Source of the DNA: Oxytricha trifallax
Taxonomy: Eukaryota > Ciliophora > Spirotrichea > Sporadotrichida > Oxytrichidae
Length of the DNA stretch: 64,000 nucleotides
NCBI GenBank assembly: GCA_000711775.1
Contig: ARYC01002600.1
Location: 17,241 to 81,240, forward strand
Direction of reading: 5' to 3'
The position numbers and the translations under genes are program-made. Below, one piece after another: positions 50,050-62,215 of the stretch. The notes beneath the pieces were generated by a model. It was not told where the DNA came from. It searched no databases and worked only from the letters and a program-made list of their open reading frames with translations. How positions within the stretch are numbered: position 1 is the first letter of the stretch; each line of letters opens with the position of its first letter.

Positions 50050-50755
50050 TTTTAACAATTATAATTTTTTTCTTTAATTACTTAAAATCTTTATCTAAAT
50101 TTATAACTATTTTATTAAAAATCATATCTCTTTTAATTCAATTTCAATTAAGTTAAAGTATTTAAATTTAATTTTATATGATAATTTTAAATTTTATTAA
50201 AATATAAAAAATCATAAATAGATAATAAACTTTATCTTAATTTAAATCTATATTTATAATATTTTTAAATATATATAATATATATTTAGTACTATATTAA
50301 AGTGAAATTAATATAAATAATTGCCTATTTTTGTATTTATAGATTGAATTTTTTTTTTATAAATGATACATGTATATATGCTTAGATTTTATTATATAAA
50401 CAGAATTTGTGAAGTTTATTTGATTCAAATCAGCATTTAATAAGTTTCTAAATATTTAGTCAAAAATATAAAAATTCTTAGGTCTGGAATAGAATTCATT
50501 ATTTATATAAAATCTTGGAATTTAACTTAAACAAATTATATTGTTTGAAAAAAACTCTTATATAATGCGCAAAAAAATTAATAATTTATTTAGATAAAAA
50601 AATTAATAACTTAAAATACACTTATACTACTATAAAAATTTTTTTAAAGAGTTCATACTTCAAATTTTGAATCTTGTTTTTCATAGTAAAAAGGATAATA
50701 TTAAACATATATTAGAACTATTATATTAAAATATTATTATTATTATAATTTTCAA
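50050..50755. other. Intergenic, A+T-rich
   Basis: Short (TA)n near 50270. No feature otherwise. Confidence 0.4.
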
Positions 50756-51125
50756 ATGAATTTAATTCTATATAAATTTAATCATTAAAAAACTGGTCAT
50801 GAATCTTTGTATTGCTTCGATTGATCAACTTATAAATATGATGATGCAAACATGTTTCAAATAGTTTGATAAATAATTATGATATGAGGAAATTTTCCTC
50901 TTATTATGAAAGTAATGCTAAGAAAAAAAGATTATTAACCAAGAATATGTGTTTATTGAGATAAAAGATAAAAAAGAGAAAAAGTACTTATGTAAAATTA
51001 GAAGATTTATTCTAAGTATGCAAACATTATATATTTGATTGAACAAAAGTCTAAAAAAATAAATTGTTTGCTTAGCATACATGATTCTAAAATATCATCA
51101 ATTTAAAAATTATATAATTGTGTTA
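50756..51125 (+). pseudogene. Decayed subfamily d gene, 5' half
   Basis: MNLILYKFNHQKTGHESLYC: the first CxxC has become FNHQ; TGA follows after CFD. Further pieces in other frames: YKYDDANMF, FPLIMKVMLRKKD, SKYANIIYLIEQKSKKIN, then nothing. No C-terminal half. Confidence 0.75.
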
Positions 51126-51327
51126 TTCTTATTACAAGTTTTAAATATTTCCAACTTAAAATTAATTAGCATTTTAAACTTAAATACTTTCAATGAAATG
51201 TAATAAATAAGTATTATTATAAAAAAAGCTGTTTTATCAACATTTTAAATTCTTATTTTAATCGAGAAAAACAATCTTTCATTGTAAATTAAAATTTTAG
51301 TAAATTAATTTAATATAGTAAAATAAT

Positions 51328-51981
51328 ATGAATCGGAAGCTATAATTCTGCAATCAATGCAAGGAGGGACATGATTTTTTATTATGTTATTAGCGTATAC
51401 AGTATTAATTTGATGATCCAAAAGAATTCAAAAAACTTAGAATTGATTATTCTATGTGCTAAGATACATCATTTCTATTTTTATGTGAGAATTGCTATTA
51501 AAAAAAGATCATAAACGAACCATATGTATAATAAGAAATTAAATGATAGAAAGAAAACCAAATATCATAATAAAACTGGAAAATATACTTAAAATATGCA
51601 AATATTGCCAAGGAGATATAGCAAAAATCAGACTATATTAAGATTAAAATTAATATAGATATTGATAGTAAAATCAAAGAATTACATAAGAAAATCCAAA
51701 AATCATTAGACGATATTCATGAGGATTTTATAATTAATTTATAAAATTAAATTTACGATAATGTTTAACGGACTAAAGAGAAGATTAATGAAATTTAAAA
51801 AGCCAAAGAATAGTGTATTTAACTTAACAAATCATTATTCTTAAATGATACGATGTCTATAGATGAAACAAATAAATTTTACGAAAAGCAAATTAATAAA
51901 TTATAACTTAAAGAAAAAGAAGTAATTTATGAAATTATACATAAACTGCTTCCAGAATAGTTTAATCCATAAAATAGTTGA
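51328..51981 (+). pseudogene. Subfamily d gene with one in-frame TGA
   Basis: MNRKLQFCNQCKEGHDFLLC, FDDPKEFKKL (the middle Cys is replaced by Phe), FLCENCYQKKIINEPYVQQEIK, then TGA 51544-51546, then QKENQ and an open frame through KEKINEIQKAKEQC, FYEKQINKLQLKEKE and LLPEQFNPQNS (TGA 51979). Paralogues 41861 and 43813 have Gln at this position. Confidence 0.85.
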
Positions 51982-52490
51982 CAAAATATTCAAAAATTAT
52001 TCTTTAAGAAATTAATTTATAAATTTAAATCTATAACTTAATAATCATAAATTATTAATTCTTTTAAAACTTTAGTCCCACAATTTACTATTTGAATTTA
52101 AATTCCCAATATTTACAATAACAATTTAAATAAATTATATAGCCTTTCTAAATATTTATATATGAAACATAATAAAAAACAAGTATGTACATTTGCACAA
52201 ATTTATAAAAATTTATGAAATGCAATTAAATCTTGCAATAAATTCTCATTAAAAAAAGTAATAAGCAATTGTATAAATATTATTATATCTATAAATATAA
52301 TTAGTTAGATTATAAAAATTATTGAAATTTTCCGAATAAAATCAATGACACTTAAATAAATCAACAAAAGCTATAACATAAATCAAAGACAGTAAAATAA
52401 TTAATATCATTGAATCGAATATTTAGATTAAAGCAAAAAAGATAATATTTAATGCCTCTTCTTACTCTTTAATTTATAATTAAAATTAAA
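51982..52490. other. Intergenic, A+T-rich
   Basis: An in-frame ATG at 52452 would extend the next gene by 13 residues (MPLLTLQFIIKIK); no other feature. Confidence 0.4.
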
Positions 52491-53147
52491 ATGAAACAGT
52501 GTGACAAGTGTAACAAGAAATCTGATTTATATCTTTACTTTCAAAATTTTGGTAAAAATATCAACGACTCAAGATATTAACACATATCAAATTCAAAAAG
52601 AAGAGTGATTGAAAAAGTTGAAATGTTGTGCCAAGAATGCCTTCAGAAAAATTCCTAAAAACTGCCACTATATTTGAAGAAGCAGTTCAAGATCAATCTT
52701 GACAACAAATTTATTGATGAATTGAGACAAAAAGAACTAAAAATAAGGGATCTCACAGAAAAGGTTGATTGTCCTTCTCTTAAGAAGGCCTTTGAGAAAT
52801 TTAAAGTCTATGATTTAAATTTTAATTAAAAATTGGAGATTTTTATAAAAGAAGAGTTTGATCAATAAGTAATGAAATTAAAGCAAAATTTCAACAAAAC
52901 TGTTAAAGATATCAAAATTAGAAATCAAAGTCTTATTAATATCAAAACCTCTTATGAAGAAATCAATCAAAAATTCATAAATAATGGACTAATTGATATT
53001 GGTAAATTTCAGGAAGCGTTTGATGATAATTTCAATAAGACTTAGGCAAGAGAGACTATTAAAAACTATCATACTATCAATTCATATCTTACCACAATCA
53101 GATTTTATATTAATAATCAAGATGCTTAAGTTAATCCAAATGATTGA
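52491..53147 (+). CDS. Subfamily e gene
   Basis: 218 residues. MKQCDKCNKKSDLYLYFQNF, MLCQECLQKNSQKLPLYLKK. Unlike 46776 it keeps the coiled coil (NFNKTVKDIKIRNQSLINIK) and a block NGLIDIGKFQEAFDDNFNKT, which recalls the SGKIDKNIFEKAFDKN block of 37169. Ends QDAQVNPND. Start set by alignment with 46776; an upstream in-frame ATG at 52452 is possible. Confidence 0.87.
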
Positions 53148-53961
53148 AAGAACTAAAGAATTATTTAAGCTTAATCTAAACAAATTTACTTAATATAATT
53201 TTTTGAGAATTTCATTTTTTTAATTATTTTAATTTATATTTAATTAGCACTTCTCTATAATTTCTTTTGTATTGTTCTTTTATGTTAAGGTGAATTAAAT
53301 TAATTAAATTTAAAAATTATTTAAAAATAAATCTTGATTTATATGATGTAATTATGCCAAAATTAAGTGATAAATTATTATTCTACTATGAATAAATGAA
53401 AATAAAAATAGATCATCTAGAAAAATATATTAAGAATAAAGAAGTAATTTAGCATTATAATTTTAGGCATTAATAATTTCGACATTTATAAATATGTTCT
53501 TATATGTATCTCAGAATAAAATTATTTTTAGTATAGTATATTATTTACAAACATATTTTCATTCAATAGATAAACTAAATTATTGCATCTAATTGCTATA
53601 TATTTTTACTAAAATTATTGGCTAGATTTTCCCTCTATAAAATGAGCATTTCAAATAAATTTAAACTAGTTCAATAAAATTATTTTAGCAAATATTAATT
53701 TTTTTTTATAATCCCCTATCTTTGTTCCTTATTGAAATATTATGGGATTTCATTTTATATTGGAGGATATTTATTTTTATTGAAGGCATATAATTATTGT
53801 AAAAGTAAAATATCCCGAAATTTTCACCAAAAAATTCAATTGGATTTACTATTTTTGACAGTTATTTTGGAATTCAGATCAATTGATAATATAAATATTC
53901 AATTTAATGACTATTTTTAACTATATAATGGCTAGAAGTAAATTTAGATTAATTATTTAAA
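53148..53961. other. Intergenic with a long TGA-free frame
   Basis: From ATG 53354 a frame runs 203 codons to TGA 53963. Only its first 35 residues look like protein (MPKLSDKLLFYYEQMKIKID); the rest is Ile/Phe/Tyr-rich, as expected of A+T-rich noncoding DNA. It overlaps the start of the next gene. Probably not a gene. Confidence 0.3.
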
Positions 53962-54609
53962 ATGAACTAAATTCTTTATAAATGCAACTAATGCAAGTAA
54001 CAACATCCAGAATTACTTTGTTATGGAAGATTTTCATACAATTATGACGACCCAAAATTATTCAAAAGCAAAAAATGGACATATTCTATTCTAAATGAAG
54101 ATTCAATTAAATTTGTATGCAATAATTGTTACGATTAAATGATTATCAACGAGCCATTAGTGTAAAAAGAAATATAAAAGCAAAAGCAATTATTGCTCAA
54201 AGACTTCGAGATTTATTCTAAATATGAAGAGATTACCAAATAAATTAACTAAAAATCAACAGAATTCTAGTCTTAAGTTTTTTGAGATATTCTAAGTAAT
54301 ATAAAAGAAACAGAATAAATTATTGAGAAGTCATTAGACGAAACTCATAAAGATTTCTTAATTATTCAACAAAACATTGTTAAAGAGGATATTTAACAGA
54401 CAAAAGTAAAGATTGCAGAAATTATTAAAATTAAGGAAAACTTTATGGAGCTTAACGAAGAACATCTTCAAAATGGCACAATCCAAAGAGATGATTTAAA
54501 TACATTCTATGATTCGCAAATTAGCAAACACTAATTGAAAGAAAAGAAACACCTCTATAAAGTTATTAAAAAGCTGCTCTCTAATTTGGTTAATCCCTGG
54601 AATTTGTGA
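53962..54609 (+). pseudogene. Subfamily d gene with in-frame TGA and altered tail
   Basis: MNQILYKCNQCKQQHPELLC, YNYDDPKLFKSKKW (Cys lost in YxCDD), KFVCNNCYDQMI. TGA at 54283-54285 lies where relatives have the start of NIDI; the frame then continues to KTFYDSQ-like NTFYDSQISKHQLKEKKHL. The signature ends LSNLVNPWNL instead of LPEQFNPQN. Two lost conserved features plus the stop argue for a dead gene. Confidence 0.8.
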
Positions 54610-54750
54610 ATTTATTCTTGATTATATTTATAATAATTCTATTAAAAAATCTTTAATCATATTTTTTCTTTATAATACTGATCAAGTTATTTGTATTTTT
54701 AAAAGGCTTTAAGAATATCCTTATTTCAGATTTATTTTGTTTATTATATT

Positions 54751-55011
54751 ATGGCTTCTAAAAATGTTAACAAAAGATACATTTAATTCTTGACAAATTA
54801 CTTTATTATGGTACATATTATGAAGTCATCAGTGTTCAATAGTATAGCAAATTATTTTCAAATTTTGCAAAAACTTTTTGAATCATTAGGTTTTACCCAA
54901 AGTAAATATCGATTCAATGGCCTGGCTTTTCTGAAATAAAATTGCTTGTTATTATCAATAATACTAAAAGCTATTGAAAAAATAGATAAAGTGAAAATAT
55001 AACTTTATTGA
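54751..55011 (+). CDS. Short hypothetical protein
   Basis: 86 residues: MASKNVNKRYIQFLTNYFIM, then SIANYFQILQKLFESLGFTQ, SKYRFNGLAFLKQN, ending DKVKIQLY. The composition is more protein-like than neighbouring chance frames and local G+C is slightly raised. Not recognised. Confidence 0.35.
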
Positions 55012-55386
55012 AAAAAGGCCATTTTGAGGGTTCCTAAAAATATATACTCTCTCCTAAATCATGAGAGTTGTAGGAATCGCATTGTTCTTATAGATAAATA
55101 TTGTTTGCAAAATGATTCTAATTATATTTTAAGAATGAAGCATTTCTTAAGTTTAATTATAAAATGATTATAAATTAGAAAGTTAATAAAATGATAATAA
55201 TTTCTCTAAAATTTAAATTTTTTATATGGTTAAAATACAAATTAATTAATTTATTAATTTTATAAGATTAAAGAATAGTGAAATTATTGTCATAAATAAT
55301 CTAAATATTCAATTTAATAGCAATCCTTCAATTATATATTGAACTATATAAATATATGTATTAACATTATTATTTTTATATTTAAA
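55012..55386. other. Intergenic, A+T-rich
   Basis: No feature seen. Confidence 0.4.
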
Positions 55387-56034
55387 ATGGATTAAAAACT
55401 TTTTAAATGCAACAATTGCAAGTCTACCCATTAAAGTTTATATTGCTACTGCAGACTACACTACAAGTGTGACGATCCAAAGAAATTCAAAAATGAGACT
55501 TGGGCCTACACTTAAGTAAATGAAAAACTTATTATATTTTTGTGCTCAAACTGCTACGATGAGAAAATGATTGCAGAACCTTGCGTTCAAAAAGTAATCT
55601 AATAACAAAAAGAGAAAATTTAACTTGATTATTAGAAGTATTAGAAATACCAAAAGATTATCTAAACTATTTAATCTAAAACAATTGAAATTAAGTCATA
55701 GATAAGCTTGGACATTTAAAGTAACATAAAAGTCTTGGAAAACAATATAGATAAGTAATTTGATGAAGTGCACAAGGAATTCTTACTAACTTTATAGTGT
55801 ATTTTATATAAGGATATTGAAAATACTAAATCAAAAATTCAGGATGTCTAAAAAGTAAAGGAATAATTCATCGCACTAAACAGAGCTCTTCTTTAAGATG
55901 ACTCGCTTTCAATCGATGATACGAATAAGTTTTATGATGTACAAATATAAAAATTTTAATTGAAGGAAAAGGAAGAGCTCTATGCTTTCATATAAAAGTT
56001 TCTTCCTGAACAGTTCAATCCCTAAAATTAGTGA
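55387..56034 (+). CDS. Family gene, subfamily d
   Basis: 215 residues. MDQKLFKCNNCKSTHQSLYC, YKCDDPKKFKNETW, IFLCSNCYDEKMIAEPCVQK. SLDIQSNIKVLENNIDKQF, KSKIQDVQKVKEQFIAL, LSIDDTNKFYDVQIQKFQLK, FLPEQFNPQNQ. Slightly more C/G in third positions than its neighbours. Intact. Confidence 0.88.
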
Positions 56035-57243
56035 GATAAATAAAAATTCAATGGTCATCACTTTTTTTAATTGACATTCTCAATTAATAGTTTTATTTTT
56101 AATAATTTTAATAAAAAATAATGAGTTTTTATATACTTTTAAGCATTTCTAAAAATTATATCACTTTTTAAATCATTTCTAATTTTTAAAGCTAAAATAT
56201 TTTTAATAAAGACTATTAATTAAATAATTGAATATTTTATCATTTGAAATTTTGTATTACCATTAAATAGTGATAATACGCATAAATTATAAGAGATGCC
56301 TAAATTATTAATGATAAAATTTGTGGAAAAAGCTTGAAAAAATATTTATAAATGTGAAATTCTTTGCTTTAGAAAAAGCTTATTTCACATTTTTCTATTT
56401 TATTGATCCAAATTCTTATTTTAGATTTGAACTATATAGATTTATGACTAATGTATAATAGCTTTAAATTAAATATAGGAGTATTTATATGAAACTGATT
56501 TAACGTTATAGATTATTAAATATGTTTTTAAATTATAGAAATATATATATTAGCAATTATTAATTTGCTCTTCTTTTATTATAAAAAAGTAAAACTATAT
56601 TTTTTATTAATTTAAAAATAAATTATCAATTAATTGAAATAGTCTTAAAGACTATTAAATGATAATAATTAAATATTCTTCATACATTTTTATTAATTCT
56701 TATTTTTAAATGATTTTTGGGTTAATTATCATTAACTTTGTAATAAAATTTAAAGAAAGTTCGTTTTTTTAGAAAGAGAATGTTGAAATAAAATAATAAT
56801 TAAATATTTTATTAACTATTATATAGTATGAATATATTTTATTAAAAAAAGTTAAACTTAATTAATTAAACACGAAATACATTATGAAAATTAATTTTGC
56901 CTAAACTACAAAATCTAAGTTTTTTAAATAAGATTGTAGATATTTTAATTTACTCTAAGATTCTATTTTCTTTTTTAAATCACTTATAACAACTTTATAA
57001 AGAGTATCGTATATAGCTTCCTGAAAGTATAAAATAAAGATGAATAATCTCACTTCAATTATGAGAAAATAATGAAACATATCTTTTTCCTCAACAAATA
57101 TTTAAATATGTATCCAATATGACATATCATCGCAATTTTGACTGATTGATTTATTGAATATTTATATCACTATAAGTTTATTTAATTCTAAAATGTATTC
57201 ATCCAATACTATAAATATTAATTGAAGCAAGAAATTAATAATA
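56035..57243. other. Intergenic with a possible reverse coding scrap
   Basis: On the - strand at about 56880-57020 a frame reads EAIYDTLYKVVISDLKKKIE, then SQSKLKYLQSYLKNLDFVVQ, which is protein-like, but no start, end or family could be assigned. The remainder is featureless. Confidence 0.3.
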
Positions 57244-57665
57244 ATATTGTAGAAATACATTTGAATTTGGAAATTTAATTATAATTAAAATAGTAATAAT
57301 TCAAAATCGTGGCAGTTAAAGTTGTCCAATTTAAACGATCTTGGGCTTATTCGATAGAGAATTCAAAATTAGCTGGACTTTATTATTGGCGGTACTATTT
57401 TATCGCATCCCTGGAGCGAGATAATCTCGACTTTAATTAAACACCTCTAAATTCATTAAATTATACCCTCACATTAAAGTGGAGTTATCTCGCTCCAGGG
57501 ATGCGATAAAATAGTACCGCCAATAATAAAGTCCAGCTAATTTTGAATTCTCTATCGAATGAGCCCAAGATCGTTTAAATTGGACAACTTTAACTGCCAC
57601 GATTTTGAATTATTACTATTTTAATTATAATTAAATTTCCAAATTCAAATGTATTTCTACAATAT
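57244..57665. mobile_element. Small inverted-repeat element, fully palindromic copy
   Basis: Ends AATATTGTAG and CTACAATATT. Arms of about 185 bp (57246-57430 and 57482-57663) are almost perfect reverse complements, including CTGGAGCGAGATAA and its inverse, around a loop of about 50 bp. Unlike 48950-49367, where only the ends are inverted, here both halves carry the left-half sequence, so it looks like a left arm duplicated head to head. It sits 14 bp before the next gene's ATG. Confidence 0.92.
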
Positions 57666-57678
57666 TTTTAAATATTTT

Positions 57679-58347
57679 ATGGAAATGACCCTATATAAAT
57701 GCAATTAATGCTAGAAAGCTAAAGATTATTTAAATTGCTATAATTTAATAATGTACGAATGTGATGACCCTAGAGAATTCAAAAGTAAAAAATGGGATTT
57801 TTCTTAGTATGATGACAATGAATTTTAATTTTTATGCAATTAATGTTATATAAAGAAAATTTTATCATAATCATTTGTGCAAGAGGAAATTTAAAATCAA
57901 ATTGAAGAATACAATGAAAAATCAGATTCTAATTCAAATGATATTTCAATTTATTCTAAATATTAAGACATTGCTTAACATATATAAAAATGATCAATTG
58001 ATATACAAGATTGTTTTAACATTGATATAGATAGTAAAATAAGTGAATTGGAAAAGTCTATTGAGTTTGCTTTAGATTAAATTCTTGATGATTTTATTTT
58101 TAATCTCCAAAATATATTCTCAGAAGATATTAATGAAACAAAAGCTAAAATTGCAGAAATATTGAAAATGAAAGAAACATTTATTGAGCTCAACAAGTCA
58201 CTTCTCAAAAATGACACTATGTCAATTAATGATACTATTAAATTCTATGATAAGCAAATTGACAAATTCAAACTAAAAGAAAAAGAAGAGATTTTCAACG
58301 ATTTACAGAAGTTCTTACCTGAACAATTTAATCCTTAAAATTAATGA
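57679..58347 (+). pseudogene. Subfamily d gene with one in-frame TGA
   Basis: MEMTLYKCNQCQKAKDYLNC, YECDDPREFKSKKW, FLCNQCYIKKILSQSFVQEE. TGA at 57991-57993 after HIQK; then SIDIQDCFNIDIDSKISELE and an open frame to KFYDKQIDKFKLKEKEE, FLPEQFNPQNQ. Apart from the TGA all signature residues are intact. The first two ATGs are two codons apart; either could start. Confidence 0.82.
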
Positions 58348-58751
58348 ATAATATAATAATTTATTAAACATTTAATAAAATTAAATATTTTAATTATCTT
58401 TAAAAATTAAATGGTAATAATTTTTTTTCATAACCTTATGAATAAATATATTTCAAACATTAAATAAAAAAACTACTTTCATATATTATAATATTTTTGT
58501 CATTCATAAAAAGCATTAATTAAAACAGTTAAAATTTATATTAAATTATTTTAATTTTCATTCAAGATTTATTTAATATTTATTTATATTTAAATATAAC
58601 AATTTGAGAAACTGAGTTTATATAAGTTTATATTATCTATTACATAAATATAAGATATCTAGATTATATTATGGCAGGTATAAAAATACACAATTAATAC
58701 CTTATAATGATTTTAAAAGCATTATAGAAAAATTATTTATAAATCATTAAA
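58348..58751. other. Intergenic, A+T-rich
   Basis: No feature seen. Confidence 0.4.
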
Positions 58752-59546
58752 ATGAAGATTTAAAACATTAGTAAACATGAAGAACATTAAAGAAAAAATA
58801 TAATTAATTTATTAAATATATATTAATCATCAGAATCACAAAAAATTACATTAATAAAATAAAAATACTAAATTAAATTGAACCTAGGTCTATATTAATG
58901 TAATTAATGCAAGTATCTCTATCAATATTTGTTCTGCTTTAACAATTTCAAGTATGAATGTGACAATTCATAAATTTTTAGAACGAAAAATTGGACTTTC
59001 CAAGATTATAATGAAAACGATTTTTAGCTCTTATGCAGAGAATGCTATGAACTCAAAATATTCAAAGAACCCTATATTTAAGTCAAGATACAATTATAAC
59101 TTGAAAAGATAAAAAAATTATAAAATTAAACGATGTTAGACTTCAAGATTTATTCAAAATATGTAGATATCATAAAAAAGACTAAAACACATTCTTTTGA
59201 GGTAAAAACTTATTTCAATATAGTAATTGAAGATAAAATTAAACAATTAGAAAAGATTATTGAATAGTCATTAGATAAAGTTCATGAAGATTTCCTAATA
59301 AATTTACAAAATGACATTTAAGAAGATATTTAGCAAACAAAAATAAAAGTTTAAGATATTCAGAATGCAAGAGAATCAAATTTGAAAGTTAATAAAGCTC
59401 TCTTTTTAAATGGATCGTTGTCAATTGAAGATACAAATTATTATTATGATTAACAAATTGATAAACTCAAAGTGAAACAGAAAATAGCAATCTATGATAA
59501 TATCCACAAATTATTGCCTGAATAATTTAATCCTTAAAATTAGTGA
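58752..59546 (+). CDS. Family gene, subfamily d, unusual start
   Basis: The protein matches relatives from NLGLYQCNQCKYLYQYLFC, with YECDN, LLCRECYELK, EDKIKQLEKIIEQSLDKV, SIEDTNYYYDQQIDKLKVKQ and LLPEQFNPQNQ. But the codon where relatives start (58878-58880) is TTG, not ATG. The same frame is open upstream to ATG 58752, which would add 42 residues (MKIQNISKHEEHQ...). Either the start was lost by an ATG-to-TTG change or a longer start is used. No in-frame TGA before 59544. Confidence 0.7.
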
Positions 59547-60171
59547 ATAATAATCAGATTTTTATTTCTATAATTTAAAATTAATTTAAATTAATTTTAT
59601 GCCTTTATAATCTTTTTGCTTCATTTCAATTATTAATTTTATTATATTGATATACCCATTATTAATGCAATCATTTCTTCTGAAAAATATTAATCCAATT
59701 AATTCGAGAGCAAAGTAAGCATGAATTAAGTAAAAAATTATTTCTTTTAAGCGTTTGAGATGTATCTAATAATAAAATCAAAGTTCTATAATTTATTGAT
59801 CTACACCATGCTTCTAAATTTCTTTTATTTCTAAATAGTCATTAAATATTAAAATTATATATTTCTACGGCTATATAAACAAATATAATTAAAAACGCTT
59901 AAAAATATCATTCTCACAACTATTAACTTGTATACAAAATAAAACAATTGAAAAATATATATAAATAATTCAGAATTTACTCATTTTCTTATTTAGATTC
60001 ATATCATTAAGCATTTACTAGTAAGGTCATATTCTAATAAATATGCAAAATGATTAAAATTTTTACGATAATATATATTTGATGTTGTGAATTTTTTAAA
60101 TATTTAATTAAATGTCATTGAAAAGATACTTATATGGAACTAATTATAATATTTTTATTATTATTATAAAT
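59547..60171. other. Intergenic, A+T-rich
   Basis: No feature seen. Confidence 0.4.
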
Positions 60172-60843
60172 ATGAGCCAAACTCTTTCTGCATGTAATTA
60201 ATGCCAAACAAAGCATGAATACTTATACTGTTATCCTTTATTTAAATGGAACAATTGCGAGGATACAAAAACATTTAAGAAATTAAAATGGAATTTCAAT
60301 AATTTAATTGACAATGAATTTTAATTTATATGCGAAAATTGCTTCTATGGGAAACTTCTAGAAAGACCATTTTTTCAAAATAATATATAATCTGAACTAG
60401 AGAAATTAAAAGATCTTCAAAAATTGTAAATGCAGGATTATGAAATATATTCGAAATTTGTAGATATCACAAAGAAAATAGAAATTTATTCTCTCTAGAT
60501 TAAAACCTTATTCAATATTGACATTGAAAGTAAACTGAATGAATTATAATATAATATTGTTGCATCAATAGATAAAATTCACTAAGATTTTTTAGTAAAT
60601 TTGTAAACAAGTATTTCTGATGAAGTTCAGCAAACAAAAGAGAAAATAAAAAAAATATCTGAAGCCAGGGAATAGTGCATTGAGTAAAATAAACAGCTAT
60701 TCTTAAATGAAATAATGTCAATTGAAGATACAAATAAATTCTATGATTAGTAAGTGAGCAAGCTCAAATTATAGGAAAAGGAGTTGATACTTGATAGAAT
60801 TCACAAAATGATACCTGAATAGTTTAATCCTTAAAATTAATGA
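60172..60843 (+). CDS. Family gene, subfamily d
   Basis: 223 residues. MSQTLSACNQCQTKHEYLYC, FKWNNCEDTKTFKKLKW (Cys shifted relative to YKCDD), FICENCFYGKLLERPFFQ. NIDIESKLNELQYNIVASID, KIKKISEAREQCIEQNK, SIEDTNKFYDQQVSKLKLQ, MIPEQFNPQNQ. Closest to 49396 (same MSQTL start). Intact. Confidence 0.87.
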
Positions 60844-61316
60844 GCAATTGGAAATTATTTATACTTTTAATTATTAATTAATTAAATATTAATTTTACTA
60901 TATTTGAAGCTATAATAAATCTATTGTACATTTAATTCACTCTTAATTATTTAGATAAGCTATAAATATCACTACATAAAAAAATTAAATTAAGAATAAA
61001 AAATGGTTAATTTCAATAATTTAATCAAATATTAAAGATTTATATTTTTTATATTTTAAAATTTGTGATTTTTTAATTTTAAATTCTTAAAATTTATGGA
61101 ACGATTATGAAAGATGTAATGATAATTTTTTAGTAATTTTATTATTTTAAAATAAATAAATAGAAAATTTTATTTTTAGATATAATCAGCAAATTATTCT
61201 AAGTTAAGGCTTTCATTTATATTTAATTAATTAATATTCATAAATAAATATTCAACCACAAATTTTTTATAAATTAAACAATTTTTTTAAATTATCACTA
61301 TTATTAATTATATAAA
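60844..61316. other. Intergenic, A+T-rich
   Basis: No feature seen. Confidence 0.4.
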
Positions 61317-61985
61317 ATGAATAAAACTCTCTATAAATGCAATAGATGCAAGACTCCACATGAATATTTGTTATGTTTTAATAAAATAGAATACAAATGT
61401 GAAGATCCGAATGTATTTAAAAATGAAAAATGGGACTTTTCCCGTCTACCATCCAACAGATTTGAGTTATTGTGCAAAGCTTGTTATTAACTAAAGATAA
61501 TAAGCTTACCTTTTGTGTAGGATGAGATTAGATTATAATTGAATAACATCAGAAATATTTAAAATACTATCAGTTAAGACTTAGTTTATTATGGAATATA
61601 TGCCCCAGTTATCTAGAAAATTAAGCAACAAACTCTTGATTACTAAGATCTATTTAATTTAAATGTCGACGATCAATTTAAGGAATTATAAAGAAATATT
61701 GAAGATTATGTGAATAACAGTAATTAAGAACTTTTAATTTCTCTAAAAAGAGAAATTTCAGAAAATATTATTCAAACAAAGGAAAATATCAGAGAAATTC
61801 TGAAAGTTAAAGAATAGTGTATTGAACTCAGTAAGAATCTTATCTAAAATGATGCTATGTCATTTGATGATACTTAAAAATTCTATGATCAGTAAATTGA
61901 AAAACTCAAATTGTAAGAAAAAGAAATGATTTATGAAAGTATTCACGAGTTATTCCCTGAGCAGTATAACCCCTAGAATTAATGA
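61317..61985 (+). CDS. Family gene, subfamily d
   Basis: 222 residues. MNKTLYKCNRCKTPHEYLLC, YKCEDPNVFKNEKW, LLCKACYQLKIISLPFVQDE. NLNVDDQFKELQRNIEDYVN, KENIREILKVKEQCIEL, SFDDTQKFYDQQIEKLKLQ, LFPEQYNPQNQ. The last intact d gene before the transposon region. Confidence 0.88.
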
Positions 61986-62215
61986 ATTAATATTTAAGTT
62001 TTAAATAATCATAAATTAACTATATCCTTTTTACTATTTTATTTAAATATAAATTGTCAAATTAAATAAATATTTATAAATTTATATTGAAAATAAATGT
62101 CAATTTCTTTTAAAAATATTAAGCTTTTAATTTAATTTTTAGTGAAACATTATAATTTAATATTTTAAATTTATAATCAATTATTCATATCTTAATAAGT
62201 AAAAAATTTAAAAAA

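Noticed and set aside
53354-53965. A 203-codon gene
   Set aside because: Apart from the first 35 codons the composition is that of noncoding A+T-rich DNA; with TGA the only stop, frames this long arise by chance.
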